Source: Cohnella kolymensis (lineage in GTDB: Bacteria > Bacillota > Bacilli > Paenibacillales > Paenibacillaceae). Taken from it: a stretch of DNA of 64,000 nt. The DNA is taken from positions 124,001 through 188,000 of the forward strand of contig NZ_JXAL01000024.1 in assembly GCF_000829465.1 (NCBI RefSeq), in the 5' to 3' direction. Below, piece by piece: positions 27,040-35,636 of this stretch (position 1 is its first letter; every line of letters begins with the position of its first letter). The notes under the pieces were generated by a model, which worked only from the letters and a program-made list of their open reading frames with translations, ran no database searches and had not been told where the DNA came from. Both the position numbers and the translations under genes were made by a program.

Positions 27040-27213
27040 TTCAAGAAACGGCAGGTCTCCTGGCTTAGGTTCTTCACGTGGATGCGCCTTCCCGGCCGAC
27101 GGCCAGTGGACAAATGCATCACGTTCCCCATTACAGTGGCGGGACCGCGTCGGTTTTACACCGAACTTCCCTATTAAGTCTCTTAGCATGCGAATGCTAG
27201 AAACACCGATTTC
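27040..27213 (-). promoter_or_regulatory. Adenosylcobalamin riboswitch upstream of nrdAB
   Basis: Read on the minus strand, the hallmark blocks occur in order: TTAATAGGGAA, GGTGTAAAACCGACGCGGTC, CCGCCACTGT, GGGAAGGCGC, and finally AAGCCAGGAGACCTGCC (the B12 box region). A closing helix joins the ATCGGTG side with the CCGTTTCTT side. The aptamer is about 170 nt and is followed by the terminator at 26923-26963. By analogy with known cases it shuts down the B12-independent class I reductase when coenzyme B12 is plentiful. Confidence 0.93.
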
Positions 27214-27214
27214 T

Positions 27215-27230
27215 TCACAATATTTAGTTA
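27215..27230 (-). promoter_or_regulatory. NrdR box 2
   Basis: The minus strand reads TAACTAAATATTGTGA. The core CTAAATATTG differs at one place from the NrdR consensus CwATATaTwG. It lies exactly 31 bp (three helical turns) from box 1, the spacing typical of paired NrdR boxes. Confidence 0.75.
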
Positions 27231-27238
27231 TGGGACTG

Positions 27239-27268
27239 AGTTTACCATCAATATATAGTGTCAGTCAA
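27239..27268 (-). promoter_or_regulatory. nrdAB promoter
   Basis: TTGACT (27268-27263) and TAAACT (27244-27239) are 18 bp apart on the minus strand. NrdR box 1 fills the spacer and box 2 covers the start region, so repression by blocking polymerase is expected. Confidence 0.6.
27246..27261 (-). promoter_or_regulatory. NrdR box 1
   Basis: The minus strand reads ACACTATATATTGATG, with a core that fits the NrdR consensus fully. It sits between the -35 and -10 elements of the nrdAB promoter. Confidence 0.8.
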
Positions 27269-27272
27269 GTCG

Positions 27273-27485
27273 TTAAAATGTGAATTTCCACTGCTTATCT
27301 CCCATCGTTTCAATTTGTGGCTCATACGCAATTAATGCACCCTTTGAGACAAATTCATTGTATAGTTCACCCACACCATCAAAATCACTGTAAAAGTATG
27401 AATCCCACCCTGTTGCGGGGCCTTCCCACTGACTTGGGTAGCCTCTCTTCCCCGCTTTCGCATTGGGCCGAACATTTGTTTTCAT
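27273..27485 (-). pseudogene. Remnant of a VOC/glyoxalase-family protein
   Basis: 70 codons with a usable ribosome site (AGGGGG). The sequence SYFYSDFDGVGELYNEFVSK, then GALIAYEPQ and GDKQWKFTF, resembles the centre and start of the last strand of bleomycin-resistance/glyoxalase-like (VOC) domains. The normal 45-residue N-terminal half-repeat and the final DPDGY-type strand are missing, and the stop falls next to the nrd promoter. It may be a decayed gene; a functional 70-residue protein cannot be ruled out. Confidence 0.5.
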
Positions 27486-27598
27486 GATTCGCCCCCTGAA
27501 TGCACTTTATTTGGAAATTTCGCAACCCAAAGGTTATTATACAGCGAATTCCTGCGGCCGGGGTAGGACTCGAAGGACGATTATATTCTTAAAAATAA

Positions 27599-27624
27599 GG
27601 CTCTGTTAAACTTTGTTGTTGATT
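27599..27624 (+). repeat. Cassette B left terminal inverted repeat
   Basis: 26 bp beginning GGCTCTGTTAAACTTTG, identical to the left end of cassette A. Preceded by target duplicate AAAAATAA. Confidence 0.9.
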
Positions 27625-27630
27625 ATTTAG

Positions 27631-27738
27631 TCGGTTATCCGCTTGCCTGTGACCTCGAAAGGTGAGCCGGATTGGGCCTACATGGAAAGTTACATCAATA
27701 CGCTTCCTTTTAGTTCGCAAGGCTGTCCTGATATTTGA
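27631..27738 (+). pseudogene. C-terminal scrap resembling a type I/IIG restriction-modification gene
   Basis: The 35 codons before the TGA at 27736 read IRLPVTSKGEPDWAYMESYI followed by NTLPFSS. The LPVT..GEPDWAYME.YI pattern resembles the end of a target-recognition half in BcgI-like or type I specificity proteins. An in-frame TAG directly precedes it at the cassette end, so it has no start. It suggests that the cassette once carried, or landed in, a restriction-modification gene. The family match is from memory and not proven. Confidence 0.45.
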
Positions 27739-28137
27739 GACAACTTATATGTGTTCGAACCGGCGGGCTGTGTCGCTCACCCACCTGCTGCCGTAATTTA
27801 AATATTTCTATTGTAATATTCTTCCTGGTGTAGCGAAAGTGCCGTCTGTGACGGATGGAAGAGGAATCTCTCTACCTGACCGGTCAAAACTCGCTCCGGC
27901 AGCTTTTTGATGTTAAGGCCGTCGACTGTAATTTGCACTGATGAGTTGAAGAGCGGTTCGGTTGTGTGTAAGAGAGGATCCGATACAATTTCTTGTCTTT
28001 TATCGATATATGTTCTTGAATTAAAGGACAGTTATGCGAAACAAACCAAATATGAATTATTTTATTAACATATATGATTTAAAGGTATTCGGCTAATATT
28101 TGTCGAATTAGTCCGTAATAAGGCGGTGGCTTTAATA
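27739..28137. other. Non-coding stretch of cassette B
   Basis: About 400 bp between the restriction-gene scrap and the histidine kinase start. No convincing reading frame, RNA gene or strong promoter is visible. The last 100 bp are AT-rich and probably include the kinase promoter. Confidence 0.5.
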
Positions 28138-29263
28138 ATGAATAATGAGTATGTTTCAATCATGTTAAGCCACAAAGCGACCTTATCGAAAAGATGGTCT
28201 CGGGAAGTTCGTGAAATTTATCCCGATCTGCCTCTAGACTCAGATGAAAATATTGATAATTATTTAGATTATATAATGAAATTAGAAATCCTTGCGGACG
28301 ACCATCCAATTTTTAATTCTATACCCAAATGGTCCAAAATTTCACTGGATCGGTATAACTATATTGAATATATTCTAATTACTACAAACATTTGGAGAAA
28401 AATTATTCTTGAAACTGTCGAAATGGTTGCCATAGAGAATCAGATTGACATCTATCAACTTATAAAAAAAGTACATATATAGGATGGATTTATTTGAGAA
28501 GCATGCTCGTGAAAATTATTGGAACATGACTCGGAATGTTATATTGGAAAAAGAGAAGCAAATTAACGAGCTACATAGTGAGCGCTTAACTCTGATTGGC
28601 AAAATGGCAGCCAGTATGGCTCATGAGATCAGAAATCCTCTTACCTCCATTCAGGGATTTTTAAAACTCATTAAACAAAACATTTCATCTGAAATGAACC
28701 AAAAGATTGCTAATTATTTAAAAATTATTGAAGATGAATTTGAGACTATTAATATGCAAATTACGGGTTTTCTCAGTTTTTCCAGGAATGTAAAACATGA
28801 TGAATCGTACGAAAACATCTCTTTAATACAAATTATTAATTCAGTTCTATCCATGTTAAATCCGCGATTAATACAAGAAGATGTTATGTTTGTAAAAAAA
28901 AAATTTAAAAAGGATAAAATTATCAGGGTGCAAAAAGAAGGGCATACAACAAGTAATTTCAAATTTATTAAACAATGCAGCTGATGCGTTACTTGAAGTT
29001 TCCCATAAAAAAAGAAATCACACTGTCAATGAAAGAGGATGATGATAATGTGTATCTATATATATCTAACAATGGTCCAAAGATCCCTGACGAGATAAAA
29101 GATTTATTATTCACACCATTTATAACCAATAAATCATCAGGGACTGGGCTGGGCTTAACGATATGCAAACAAATTATGCAAAAAAAATGATGGTGATATA
29201 CTGTTGGATACTAATGAAAATGAAACCGCTTTTATTTTGTCTTTTAAGAAAGAACTCGATTGA
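28138..29263 (+). pseudogene. Cytosolic sensor histidine kinase with four single-base frameshifts
   Basis: Start ATG at 28138 with GGTGG upstream. Removing one base at each of four sites (A7 at 28464-28470; the A5/G3 run at 28932-28942; A7 at 29007-29013; A8 at 29180-29187) gives one frame of 373 residues. The N-terminal 125 residues are helical, with no membrane segment. H-box: MAHEIRNPLTSIQGFLKLI. N-box: QQVISNLLNNAADALLEV. G-box: SSGTGLGLTICKQI. The kinase core resembles Bacillus sporulation-type kinases. It is the main passenger of cassette B. No in-frame nonsense codon was found apart from the frameshifts. Confidence 0.75.
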
Positions 29264-29300
29264 AAGATACTCACTAACGGGGGAACGATAGTTCAGCATT

Positions 29301-29330
29301 AAACACCCAATAATAAGGGCGTTTTTATTT
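29301..29330 (+). terminator. Terminator of the passenger kinase gene
   Basis: AAACACCC pairs with GGGCGTTT (one mismatch) and is followed by TTATTTT, 38 nt past the kinase stop and just inside the right repeat. Confidence 0.65.
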
Positions 29331-29338
29331 TGGGCAGA

Positions 29339-29364
29339 AATCAACAATCAGAGTTAACAGAGCC
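29339..29364 (-). repeat. Cassette B right terminal inverted repeat
   Basis: Read on the minus strand it starts GGCTCTGTTAACTCTG and matches the left end at 21 of 26 bases. The target duplicate AAAAATAA follows at 29365-29372. Confidence 0.88.
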
Positions 29365-29411
29365 AAAAATAATAAACAATGCCGCCCTATCGCCGGGCGG
29401 CATTGTTTATT
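29365..29411 (-). terminator. Terminator of the large subtilase gene
   Basis: A 17-bp stem, AATAAACAATGCCGCCC with its complement, is followed on the minus strand by TATTTTT. The T-rich tail is the target duplicate of cassette B, which therefore inserted at the very end of this terminator. Confidence 0.88.
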
Positions 29412-29429
29412 ACTGGTATAAGATCGAAC

Positions 29430-32400
29430 TTACTTTACAACAATCGTATGCGTGATGGAATTCGTTGCGCCGGCGTTGTCCGTCACGGTTAAGGTCACGC
29501 TGTAGGAGCCGGCTCTCGAGAATGTGTGATTTACGCTTGCTCCGGAAGCAGTGCCTCCATCGCTAAATCTCCACTCGTAGCTGGCAATCGTTCCATCCAC
29601 ATCTCCTGAGAGAGAACCGTCGAATGTCACAGGTTTCTTCGGTTTTGCAGAACCAGGAGCTGTGATGACTGCAACCGGATCTGCGTTAGATGGAGGTTTC
29701 GGCTGTCCTGATACATACAATTTGCCAGGCGCCTGCACTTCCACTTCGTTACCCGCGTCATCCCGAACCCGGATAACGATGACGCCGCCGTTAACAACGA
29801 GAGACTCCGGTGTCGTATAAGTTCCTTCGTAGTGACCCGATGACGTTTCCGTCATCAACACTTCATTGCTTCCGGCAGCGCTTGGAGCCAGCGGGAGCTC
29901 AACCCTGAACGAGCCATGCAAGCCGGGTGCGCTATCAAAGGAAACCTGTAACGTACCCCCTGCTGTTATATGGACATCGCTGGCAGGAGAGATGTTGGTG
30001 ATTTCCGGCAGATCAAGTACCACAACAACCGATCGGGTGACTGTCGTTTCATTTCCGGCACGGTCTTTGGCGGTGACGGTAATGAAGTTGTCACCTTCAT
30101 TAACGAGAATGCGATGAGAGAACGTGCCGTCGGCTCTGAGATTCACTTGTTCATTGTTAACCGTAATCTCTCCGAGGTGCTCATCGCTTGCAGATCCTTC
30201 GACGTATACCATTTCCACATTTGTTTTGAATCCATCCGCCGGAGCGGTTACCGTCAACTCTGGAACTGTTTGATCCAATGTAACAATCACAGGCTCGGAC
30301 CGGTCGGTCGATTTGCCGTTAACTACCGCTTCAGCAGTCAGTTGATTCTGCCCTGGCTGTAGTGATACGGGAATGCTGAACTGTCCTTCAGCCACCGTGC
30401 CGCTGCCTGCCAACTCCGTTCCGTTGTAAATGTTAACGGTCGCGCCGTTTGCAGGGGAACTGCCCGTGACGGTTATGGAGGTTTGGTTCGTAAATGAATT
30501 CGGAGCCGGCGATGCAATAACCGGAGCGTTCACCGGATATCGAACGATCGCGCGAATCATGTAGTTGCCTTCGTCAAGCGGCGATTGGCCCCACACTCCG
30601 CCCACTCTCTGCCAGCTGCGTTCGGCGTTGGTTCCGTCTTCGTCCGTCCCCAGTCCGGGTGTATTCGGATAGGCGGCTGTCTGAATGTATACGATGTAGA
30701 AATCGCCTTGTACGACAACGGGATCCGCCAGGCTGACGGACGTCCACTGCCCGTTGCGGAGAGCGGTACCGTCGAACGGACCTGCCAGCATCCGTCCGGG
30801 TGCTCCGCCAGCGCCTGATGCGTCAAATACCGCATATTGGAACGCTGTTCCGCCCGGCTGCGGCCATTCCGTATTCCAGAAACGCAACGACGCGCCGGTG
30901 ACCTGAGCGGTTCCCGCTTGCGGAGTCATTCTAACCGCCCATGCATTGTTTGCCGCATTGAATGCTCTAGCGTTTTCCGCCGTACCGTCGTCATACCCGA
31001 TGTCGCCCGCAAATCCAACAAAGGGTTTCAGGGCAACATTCGCTTCCACACTTTCGTTCGGAGGAACCGTCACCGTTACCGATTTGTTGTAATAATCAGG
31101 CGCGGAAACCGCCACTGTATACGTTCCTTCCAACACATCCAATGTAAATGCTCCGTCCGCGCCGGTCCGCACGGGAGTTATCCTTGCATCTTCCATCACA
31201 AACACTGTGGCATTGGCAATAGGCTCATGCGAGCGTTCGTCTGTGACCACGCCGGCAACACGACCATGAGGGATCGGCTGCAGTTTGAAATTGGCTGTCA
31301 CTGCTGCGTTGTCAGTGATCGTTACAGGCGCAGTTTGTGGATAGTAGCCGTATGTTTCGGCCTTAAGGTGGTAATCGCCTGCGACATGCATGAAGCTGTA
31401 CTGTCCGGTAGACATATCCGATTGAGTGGAGACACCGGTTTCAACGACCGTCACAGACGCTCCAACAGGTAAACTTTGCAGCACAACATCGCCTGTCGGC
31501 TTCTTTTCTATGAAATTGTCTTTACCTGTTTTCGTTAATTTGAACAGTAGATCGCCGTAGATGGGTTTCGGTTTTGCTGTTTCGCCGAAATCAGGCAGTA
31601 CATCGGGTGTTGTCGCAGGCGCTGTAGTCGGCAGCACCTGGAAGTTGTCGATGTACCATCCGGCTTTTACAACGCTGTTGTCGGATGTCACTCTGAAACG
31701 AACTTTAATCTGCTGCCCTGCATAAGGCGCTAGGTCAAAGAAGACGGGAGTCCATTGCATTCCGTTGCTGACGTGTGAGAATTTGCCCAGTTCCGTCCAG
31801 GAGCTTCCGCCATTTGAGGTTATTTCTACGCGGCCGAAATCCCATCCGGTTTCAAAACTATACCAGTGATCGAATGTAAGCACGGCTGTCGATGCCGCAG
31901 TCAGATCAATGGTCGGGGATTCGAGAGAAAAATTGCTGCCGCTCAGGTAATTACCGTCGAGATCGGTGCCCCACACATTCGGAGGCGTTACGGCATTTGT
32001 CGGTCCGGGCGAAGCCGGCGCGCCGCGTTCCCATACGTCATTCGTCCCCTGATGGATCCAACCGTTATCCGTGCTTCCATCGAAGTTATCGCTGAAGATC
32101 GGGATAGAGCGTTGAACCGTAATGGAAACTTCGTTCGATTTGCCGCTTTCGTTACCGCTATAGTCTTGCGCGGCTACCGTGTAATAATAGGTGGTTCCGT
32201 CTGCCACAGTACTGTCGGTATAAACCGTTGCCGTCGTGGTTCCAAGCAAGTCATAGCCCGCACCCGGCAGTGTGGACCGATATACCGCATATTGTTTGAA
32301 GTCTGCGTCCGCAGAAGGCGACCAGCCAAGCACAACGTTGCCGGTCGGATCCGACGAAGCCGTCAAATTGGCTGGAACTGCCGGAGGAGTTGAATCCGGA

Positions 32401-34766
32401 GCCAGAACGGTCAGATCGTCGATGTACCAGCCCGCCCGTTGGACAGAACCATCCGAAAACAGATTGAACAGCACATAAATCCGTTGGCCGGCGTATTCGT
32501 TCAAGTCTATGAATTGCGTCTTCCAGCCTTGGCTGCTGCCGGTGAATTGCATTTTGGGAACGAAAGTGAAGTTGTTGTCCTCCGAAGCGATGTAAACGAC
32601 GCCCGAATCAAAACCAGTTTCAAGATCAAACCAATGTTTGAAGGACAAAGCGACGCCTTGCGTACCGGCTGACAGGTCAATCGGAGGCGCCAGCAAGTAA
32701 GCATTCGAGTTAGGATCATACGGTCCATCCAAGTTAGTGCCTGCCAACTTTTGTCCCGATGCCGCGGAGCCCGGTCCGCTTGTCGGAATGCCCCACTCCC
32801 AGGTATTATGATCACCGCCTGTGCTGAACCCGTCGAAATTGGTTTCAAAATCCTGCATATAACCAGGCTGGACACCATTGGAGACAATGACTCGGTATTT
32901 CGGGGATTCAAATCCGTTGTTGCCGTAATCGTTTACCCGGATGTAGTACTCCAACCCGGCTGAATCAAGCAGAAATGCCGGTAACGATGTTTGATACATA
33001 CCGTCTTTCGCATCACCTGAAATGCGTTCCATAGGCAGGTATACATATTGATCCGTGCCGACAATTTTGGCAAACGCCTCGACCGCGGTGACGCCGACGT
33101 TATCCGTGACATGAGCCGTCAACGGTACGTCAAAGCCTGTGTATACGACGGCCAGCGGCGTATGATCCAGTACCGGCGGTTCATCGTCGTCACCCGATGT
33201 CGTCACTTTTCCGGTGACGGTACCGATTCCGCTTATAACGGAACCAACGGCGTTAAAGGCGTTCACGAGCCCATACCCGTAACCGTTGTTCGGAGCTTCA
33301 GGAAACTGGCCATCTGTGCGTGGAGTCGCCGTAGTCGTGATGATCTGTTCCAATTGATCCACCGTTAGAGAATGGTTGGCCTGAAGCAAGAGCGCTGCAG
33401 TCGCTGTGGTATGCGGGCCAGCCATCGAAGTGCCGTTCCAGCCGCCTTCATAACCGCCGGGAACGGATGAGCGCACATTTACGCCCGGAGCCGACACTTC
33501 CGGTTTCATCTCACCGTATGGAGATGGTCCCTGGAGAGAGAAATTCGCCAAGTTACCGTTAATATCGATCGCACCGGTGGAGAACGATTCCGGATAGTTG
33601 GCGGGGTTCGCTACGGAACCTGGTCCACCGGGGTTGGTGGCGGTGACGTTGCCCGCAGAAAACTCAGGAAAAATCTGCGCGGCACGCCACGCCTGCACGA
33701 TTGGGCGGAACCACTCGTCGATTCCTGGACCGCCGCCCCAAGAATTATTCACTACATCAGGCGCCAGCTCAGGATGGAGATTCCCTTCGGAATCCACCGG
33801 GGCAAGCAGCCATTGTCCTGCATCCAGAATAATGGCATCTGTCGTACTAGGGTTGAAAATACGTACAGCGATCCATTTAGCCCCTGGAGCAACGCCGATC
33901 TGGTTAACGCCGTCCGCTTCGGAGCCTACCATCGTACCCATTGTGTGAGTGCCGTGGCCGTGGCCATCCGCTGGCAGCGGCGAGTGACTATGCGCATCGT
34001 ACCAGCTTAATTCGGGATGTGAAACATTGCCCAACGCATCGAGTCCCCGCCATTTGCGATTCAGGGCCGGGTGAGAATACTCCACTCCTGTGTCCAAGTT
34101 GGCAACGACTATGCCTGTACCGTCAATTCCCATTGCCCAAACCTCCGGAGCATGCACTTGCGCGATGTTCCATTCCACACTGCTCGGTTGGGCACCGGCC
34201 GTCGTGAAGCTGCTTGCCTGGCTTTTCTCCACCTTGTCGAGAAAGCGTTCCTGGTTAGGCAGAATTTTGTCGACCTCGGGGAGCTGTGCGATTTGCTCCA
34301 TCGCTTCTTTTGTACTCGTAATCGCCATTGAGTTAACGATAAAAAAGCTCTTGTAATCTTTTACTTCTCCTTTGCCTTTCGCTTTCTTCAAATATAATTC
34401 CAGGTTGTACTGGGTACGGGAGGCCGTCTCGCGCAGTGTGCTCACAACGGAGTTTCGCATAGCCAGCTTGGCCGCAGAAGGTGTAACTTTGTCGGCTGTC
34501 GCTTGCTGCCGCGCTTTGTGCGCAGCAACTTGGGGATCCGCCTGCTCTTTCATTTTGACAAGGAAAGTGACGTATTGATCAGTTTCGAACTGTTTCTGTA
34601 CCTTTGGATCTACCTTCACGGCCATAATCTGCGGAGAGTTGGACTTGAGATCGACTTTTTCGCCGGTGCTTGTTGGACCTGCTGCCTGTACAGGCAATGC
34701 GAATGAAAGCGTTATCAACAGTGCCATGCCGAATGAGATCTGTATACGGAATTTTTTCCAGTTCAT
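29430..34766 (-). CDS. Secreted multidomain S8 serine protease, bacillopeptidase F-like
   Basis: 1,778 residues. A signal peptide (1-28, ending LPVQA) precedes an I9-type propeptide (about 60-180) and the subtilisin domain (about 200-510) with D225 (VANLDTG), H271 (GHGTHT), oxyanion N341 (NNSWG) and S447 (NGTSMAGP). Beyond it lie two related jelly-roll modules (each with NAYLLAPPIDLS- or SLESPTIDLT-like openings and WYID[DN]), a fibronectin III unit between them, carboxypeptidase-regulatory-like repeats, Ig-like repeats, and a C-terminal PKD domain (about 1695-1778). It is an extracellular scavenging protease of bacillopeptidase F type. AAGGAGTG precedes the start. The gene forms a single-gene unit. 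Confidence 0.92.
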   Translation of the reverse strand: MNWKKFRIQISFGMALLITLSFALPVQAAGPTSTGEKVDLKSNSPQIMAVKVDPKVQKQFETDQYVTFLVKMKEQADPQVAAHKARQQATADKVTPSAAKLAMRNSVVSTLRETASRTQYNLELYLKKAKGKGEVKDYKSFFIVNSMAITSTKEAMEQIAQLPEVDKILPNQERFLDKVEKSQASSFTTAGAQPSSVEWNIAQVHAPEVWAMGIDGTGIVVANLDTGVEYSHPALNRKWRGLDALGNVSHPELSWYDAHSHSPLPADGHGHGTHTMGTMVGSEADGVNQIGVAPGAKWIAVRIFNPSTTDAIILDAGQWLLAPVDSEGNLHPELAPDVVNNSWGGGPGIDEWFRPIVQAWRAAQIFPEFSAGNVTATNPGGPGSVANPANYPESFSTGAIDINGNLANFSLQGPSPYGEMKPEVSAPGVNVRSSVPGGYEGGWNGTSMAGPHTTATAALLLQANHSLTVDQLEQIITTTATPRTDGQFPEAPNNGYGYGLVNAFNAVGSVISGIGTVTGKVTTSGDDDEPPVLDHTPLAVVYTGFDVPLTAHVTDNVGVTAVEAFAKIVGTDQYVYLPMERISGDAKDGMYQTSLPAFLLDSAGLEYYIRVNDYGNNGFESPKYRVIVSNGVQPGYMQDFETNFDGFSTGGDHNTWEWGIPTSGPGSAASGQKLAGTNLDGPYDPNSNAYLLAPPIDLSAGTQGVALSFKHWFDLETGFDSGVVYIASEDNNFTFVPKMQFTGSSQGWKTQFIDLNEYAGQRIYVLFNLFSDGSVQRAGWYIDDLTVLAPDSTPPAVPANLTASSDPTGNVVLGWSPSADADFKQYAVYRSTLPGAGYDLLGTTTATVYTDSTVADGTTYYYTVAAQDYSGNESGKSNEVSITVQRSIPIFSDNFDGSTDNGWIHQGTNDVWERGAPASPGPTNAVTPPNVWGTDLDGNYLSGSNFSLESPTIDLTAASTAVLTFDHWYSFETGWDFGRVEITSNGGSSWTELGKFSHVSNGMQWTPVFFDLAPYAGQQIKVRFRVTSDNSVVKAGWYIDNFQVLPTTAPATTPDVLPDFGETAKPKPIYGDLLFKLTKTGKDNFIEKKPTGDVVLQSLPVGASVTVVETGVSTQSDMSTGQYSFMHVAGDYHLKAETYGYYPQTAPVTITDNAAVTANFKLQPIPHGRVAGVVTDERSHEPIANATVFVMEDARITPVRTGADGAFTLDVLEGTYTVAVSAPDYYNKSVTVTVPPNESVEANVALKPFVGFAGDIGYDDGTAENARAFNAANNAWAVRMTPQAGTAQVTGASLRFWNTEWPQPGGTAFQYAVFDASGAGGAPGRMLAGPFDGTALRNGQWTSVSLADPVVVQGDFYIVYIQTAAYPNTPGLGTDEDGTNAERSWQRVGGVWGQSPLDEGNYMIRAIVRYPVNAPVIASPAPNSFTNQTSITVTGSSPANGATVNIYNGTELAGSGTVAEGQFSIPVSLQPGQNQLTAEAVVNGKSTDRSEPVIVTLDQTVPELTVTAPADGFKTNVEMVYVEGSASDEHLGEITVNNEQVNLRADGTFSHRILVNEGDNFITVTAKDRAGNETTVTRSVVVVLDLPEITNISPASDVHITAGGTLQVSFDSAPGLHGSFRVELPLAPSAAGSNEVLMTETSSGHYEGTYTTPESLVVNGGVIVIRVRDDAGNEVEVQAPGKLYVSGQPKPPSNADPVAVITAPGSAKPKKPVTFDGSLSGDVDGTIASYEWRFSDGGTASGASVNHTFSRAGSYSVTLTVTDNAGATNSITHTIVVK

Positions 34767-35034
34767 TTGATTTTTTCACTCCTTCTAAATGAGTTTTACA
34801 CCTTGGTAGAGCAAGCGTTCGCCGAACTCGGAACTTTTTGATTTACCCCCTTCATCCCTTGGTTTCTGCAGTATAAATCAGCAACCATCTATATGGCCGA
34901 TCATGGTGTCAGTAGATAGAATCAGATGTGGTGAGTGGCCAGATTTGAGCGAGATCTTAGAAGCTATCTGAAATATAGGGCAATCCAGCAGAGCATTATA
35001 CAACTCTACTTAACTACGATAACGGCAAATAATG

Positions 35035-35072
35035 AAATAAACCGGCGGAGCTGTTGCTCCACCGGTTTATTT
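35035..35072 (-). terminator. Terminator after the GNAT gene
   Basis: AATAAACCGG.GGAGC and GCTCC.CCGGTTTATT form a long stem. On the minus strand TTTATTTCATTATTT follows. It lies 57 nt past the GNAT stop. The 260 bp from here to the subtilase start hold only its untranslated leader and promoter region, with no clear boxes. Confidence 0.75.
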
Positions 35073-35128
35073 AAAGTTGGATATATTTCAACAAGGACAA
35101 AACCCAGAATGCGGTTTATATGAGTCTC

Positions 35129-35629
35129 CTATGTTGTCGAGTAAGTGTAGCGCATTACCGTAAAATCCATGTCCTGACCATCTACGTTACTCTGAAAAGT
35201 AATTCCCTTCACAAAACCGGCACGTTCATAAACTTTTATCGCACGTTCGTTAAAGCTTGCCACAACCAACCGAAAGTGGTGGATATTGAATTGTTCTCGT
35301 AAAAAATGCATACAGAGTATCAAAAATTCCAACCCCTTGCCTTGTCCTGTGATGTCCGGTCTCAGGCCCAGTCCAATATCCACATAGATACTGTCGTTAT
35401 AGATACCGGCGCCATATCCGCCCGGCACACGCGCTGACTCGCCTTTGCAGACGTAGCCGAATAACCCATTCTGCTCATGCAAAGCATAATAATACTCACA
35501 ATTTAGTAATTCAGTGATACATTCCTTACTGCCATCCATACTGTAGACTGAGTATGGTTCGTCATACTTCCAATGCGAGATCAAGGCGGCATATTCCTCT
35601 GTCATCGGCAGAAAAAGATAGGTAGACAT
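35129..35629 (-). CDS. GNAT family N-acetyltransferase
   Basis: 166 residues beginning MSTYLFLPMTEEYAALISHW, a usual opening of the family (FRPMT..DA..I..W.Y..PY). The acetyl-CoA loop is GLGLRPDITGQGKGLEFL, and the C-terminal strand VVASFNERAIKVYERAGFV is complete. The acceptor is unknown. The start is chosen by similarity; a GTG 17 codons upstream lies inside the preceding gene and is possible. Its coding region starts 7 nt after the stop of the SRPBCC gene, suggesting co-transcription. Confidence 0.85.
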   Translation of the reverse strand: MSTYLFLPMTEEYAALISHWKYDEPYSVYSMDGSKECITELLNCEYYYALHEQNGLFGYVCKGESARVPGGYGAGIYNDSIYVDIGLGLRPDITGQGKGLEFLILCMHFLREQFNIHHFRLVVASFNERAIKVYERAGFVKGITFQSNVDGQDMDFTVMRYTYSTT

Positions 35630-35636
35630 CGCGCAA

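Larger units (their letters stand above)
27599..29364. mobile_element. 1,766-bp transposase-less inverted-repeat cassette B
   Basis: Terminal inverted repeats of 26 bp (27599-27624 and 29339-29364, 21 identical) share their sequence with cassette A. A perfect 8-bp target duplication AAAAATAA flanks it (27591-27598 and 29365-29372). Contents are a 35-codon scrap resembling a restriction-specificity gene, about 400 bp without a recognisable gene (27739-28137), and a broken histidine kinase with its terminator. No transposase-like reading frame exists, so a related element elsewhere must have moved it. Confidence 0.88.

Noticed and set aside
28138..29263. Programmed ribosomal frameshifting in the cassette kinase
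   Set aside because: Four sites in one gene, all needing one base fewer at runs, do not resemble any programmed signal.
30837..31472. Long plus-strand frame opposite the subtilase gene
   Set aside because: Arginine- and cysteine-rich shadow translation without ribosome site or family features.
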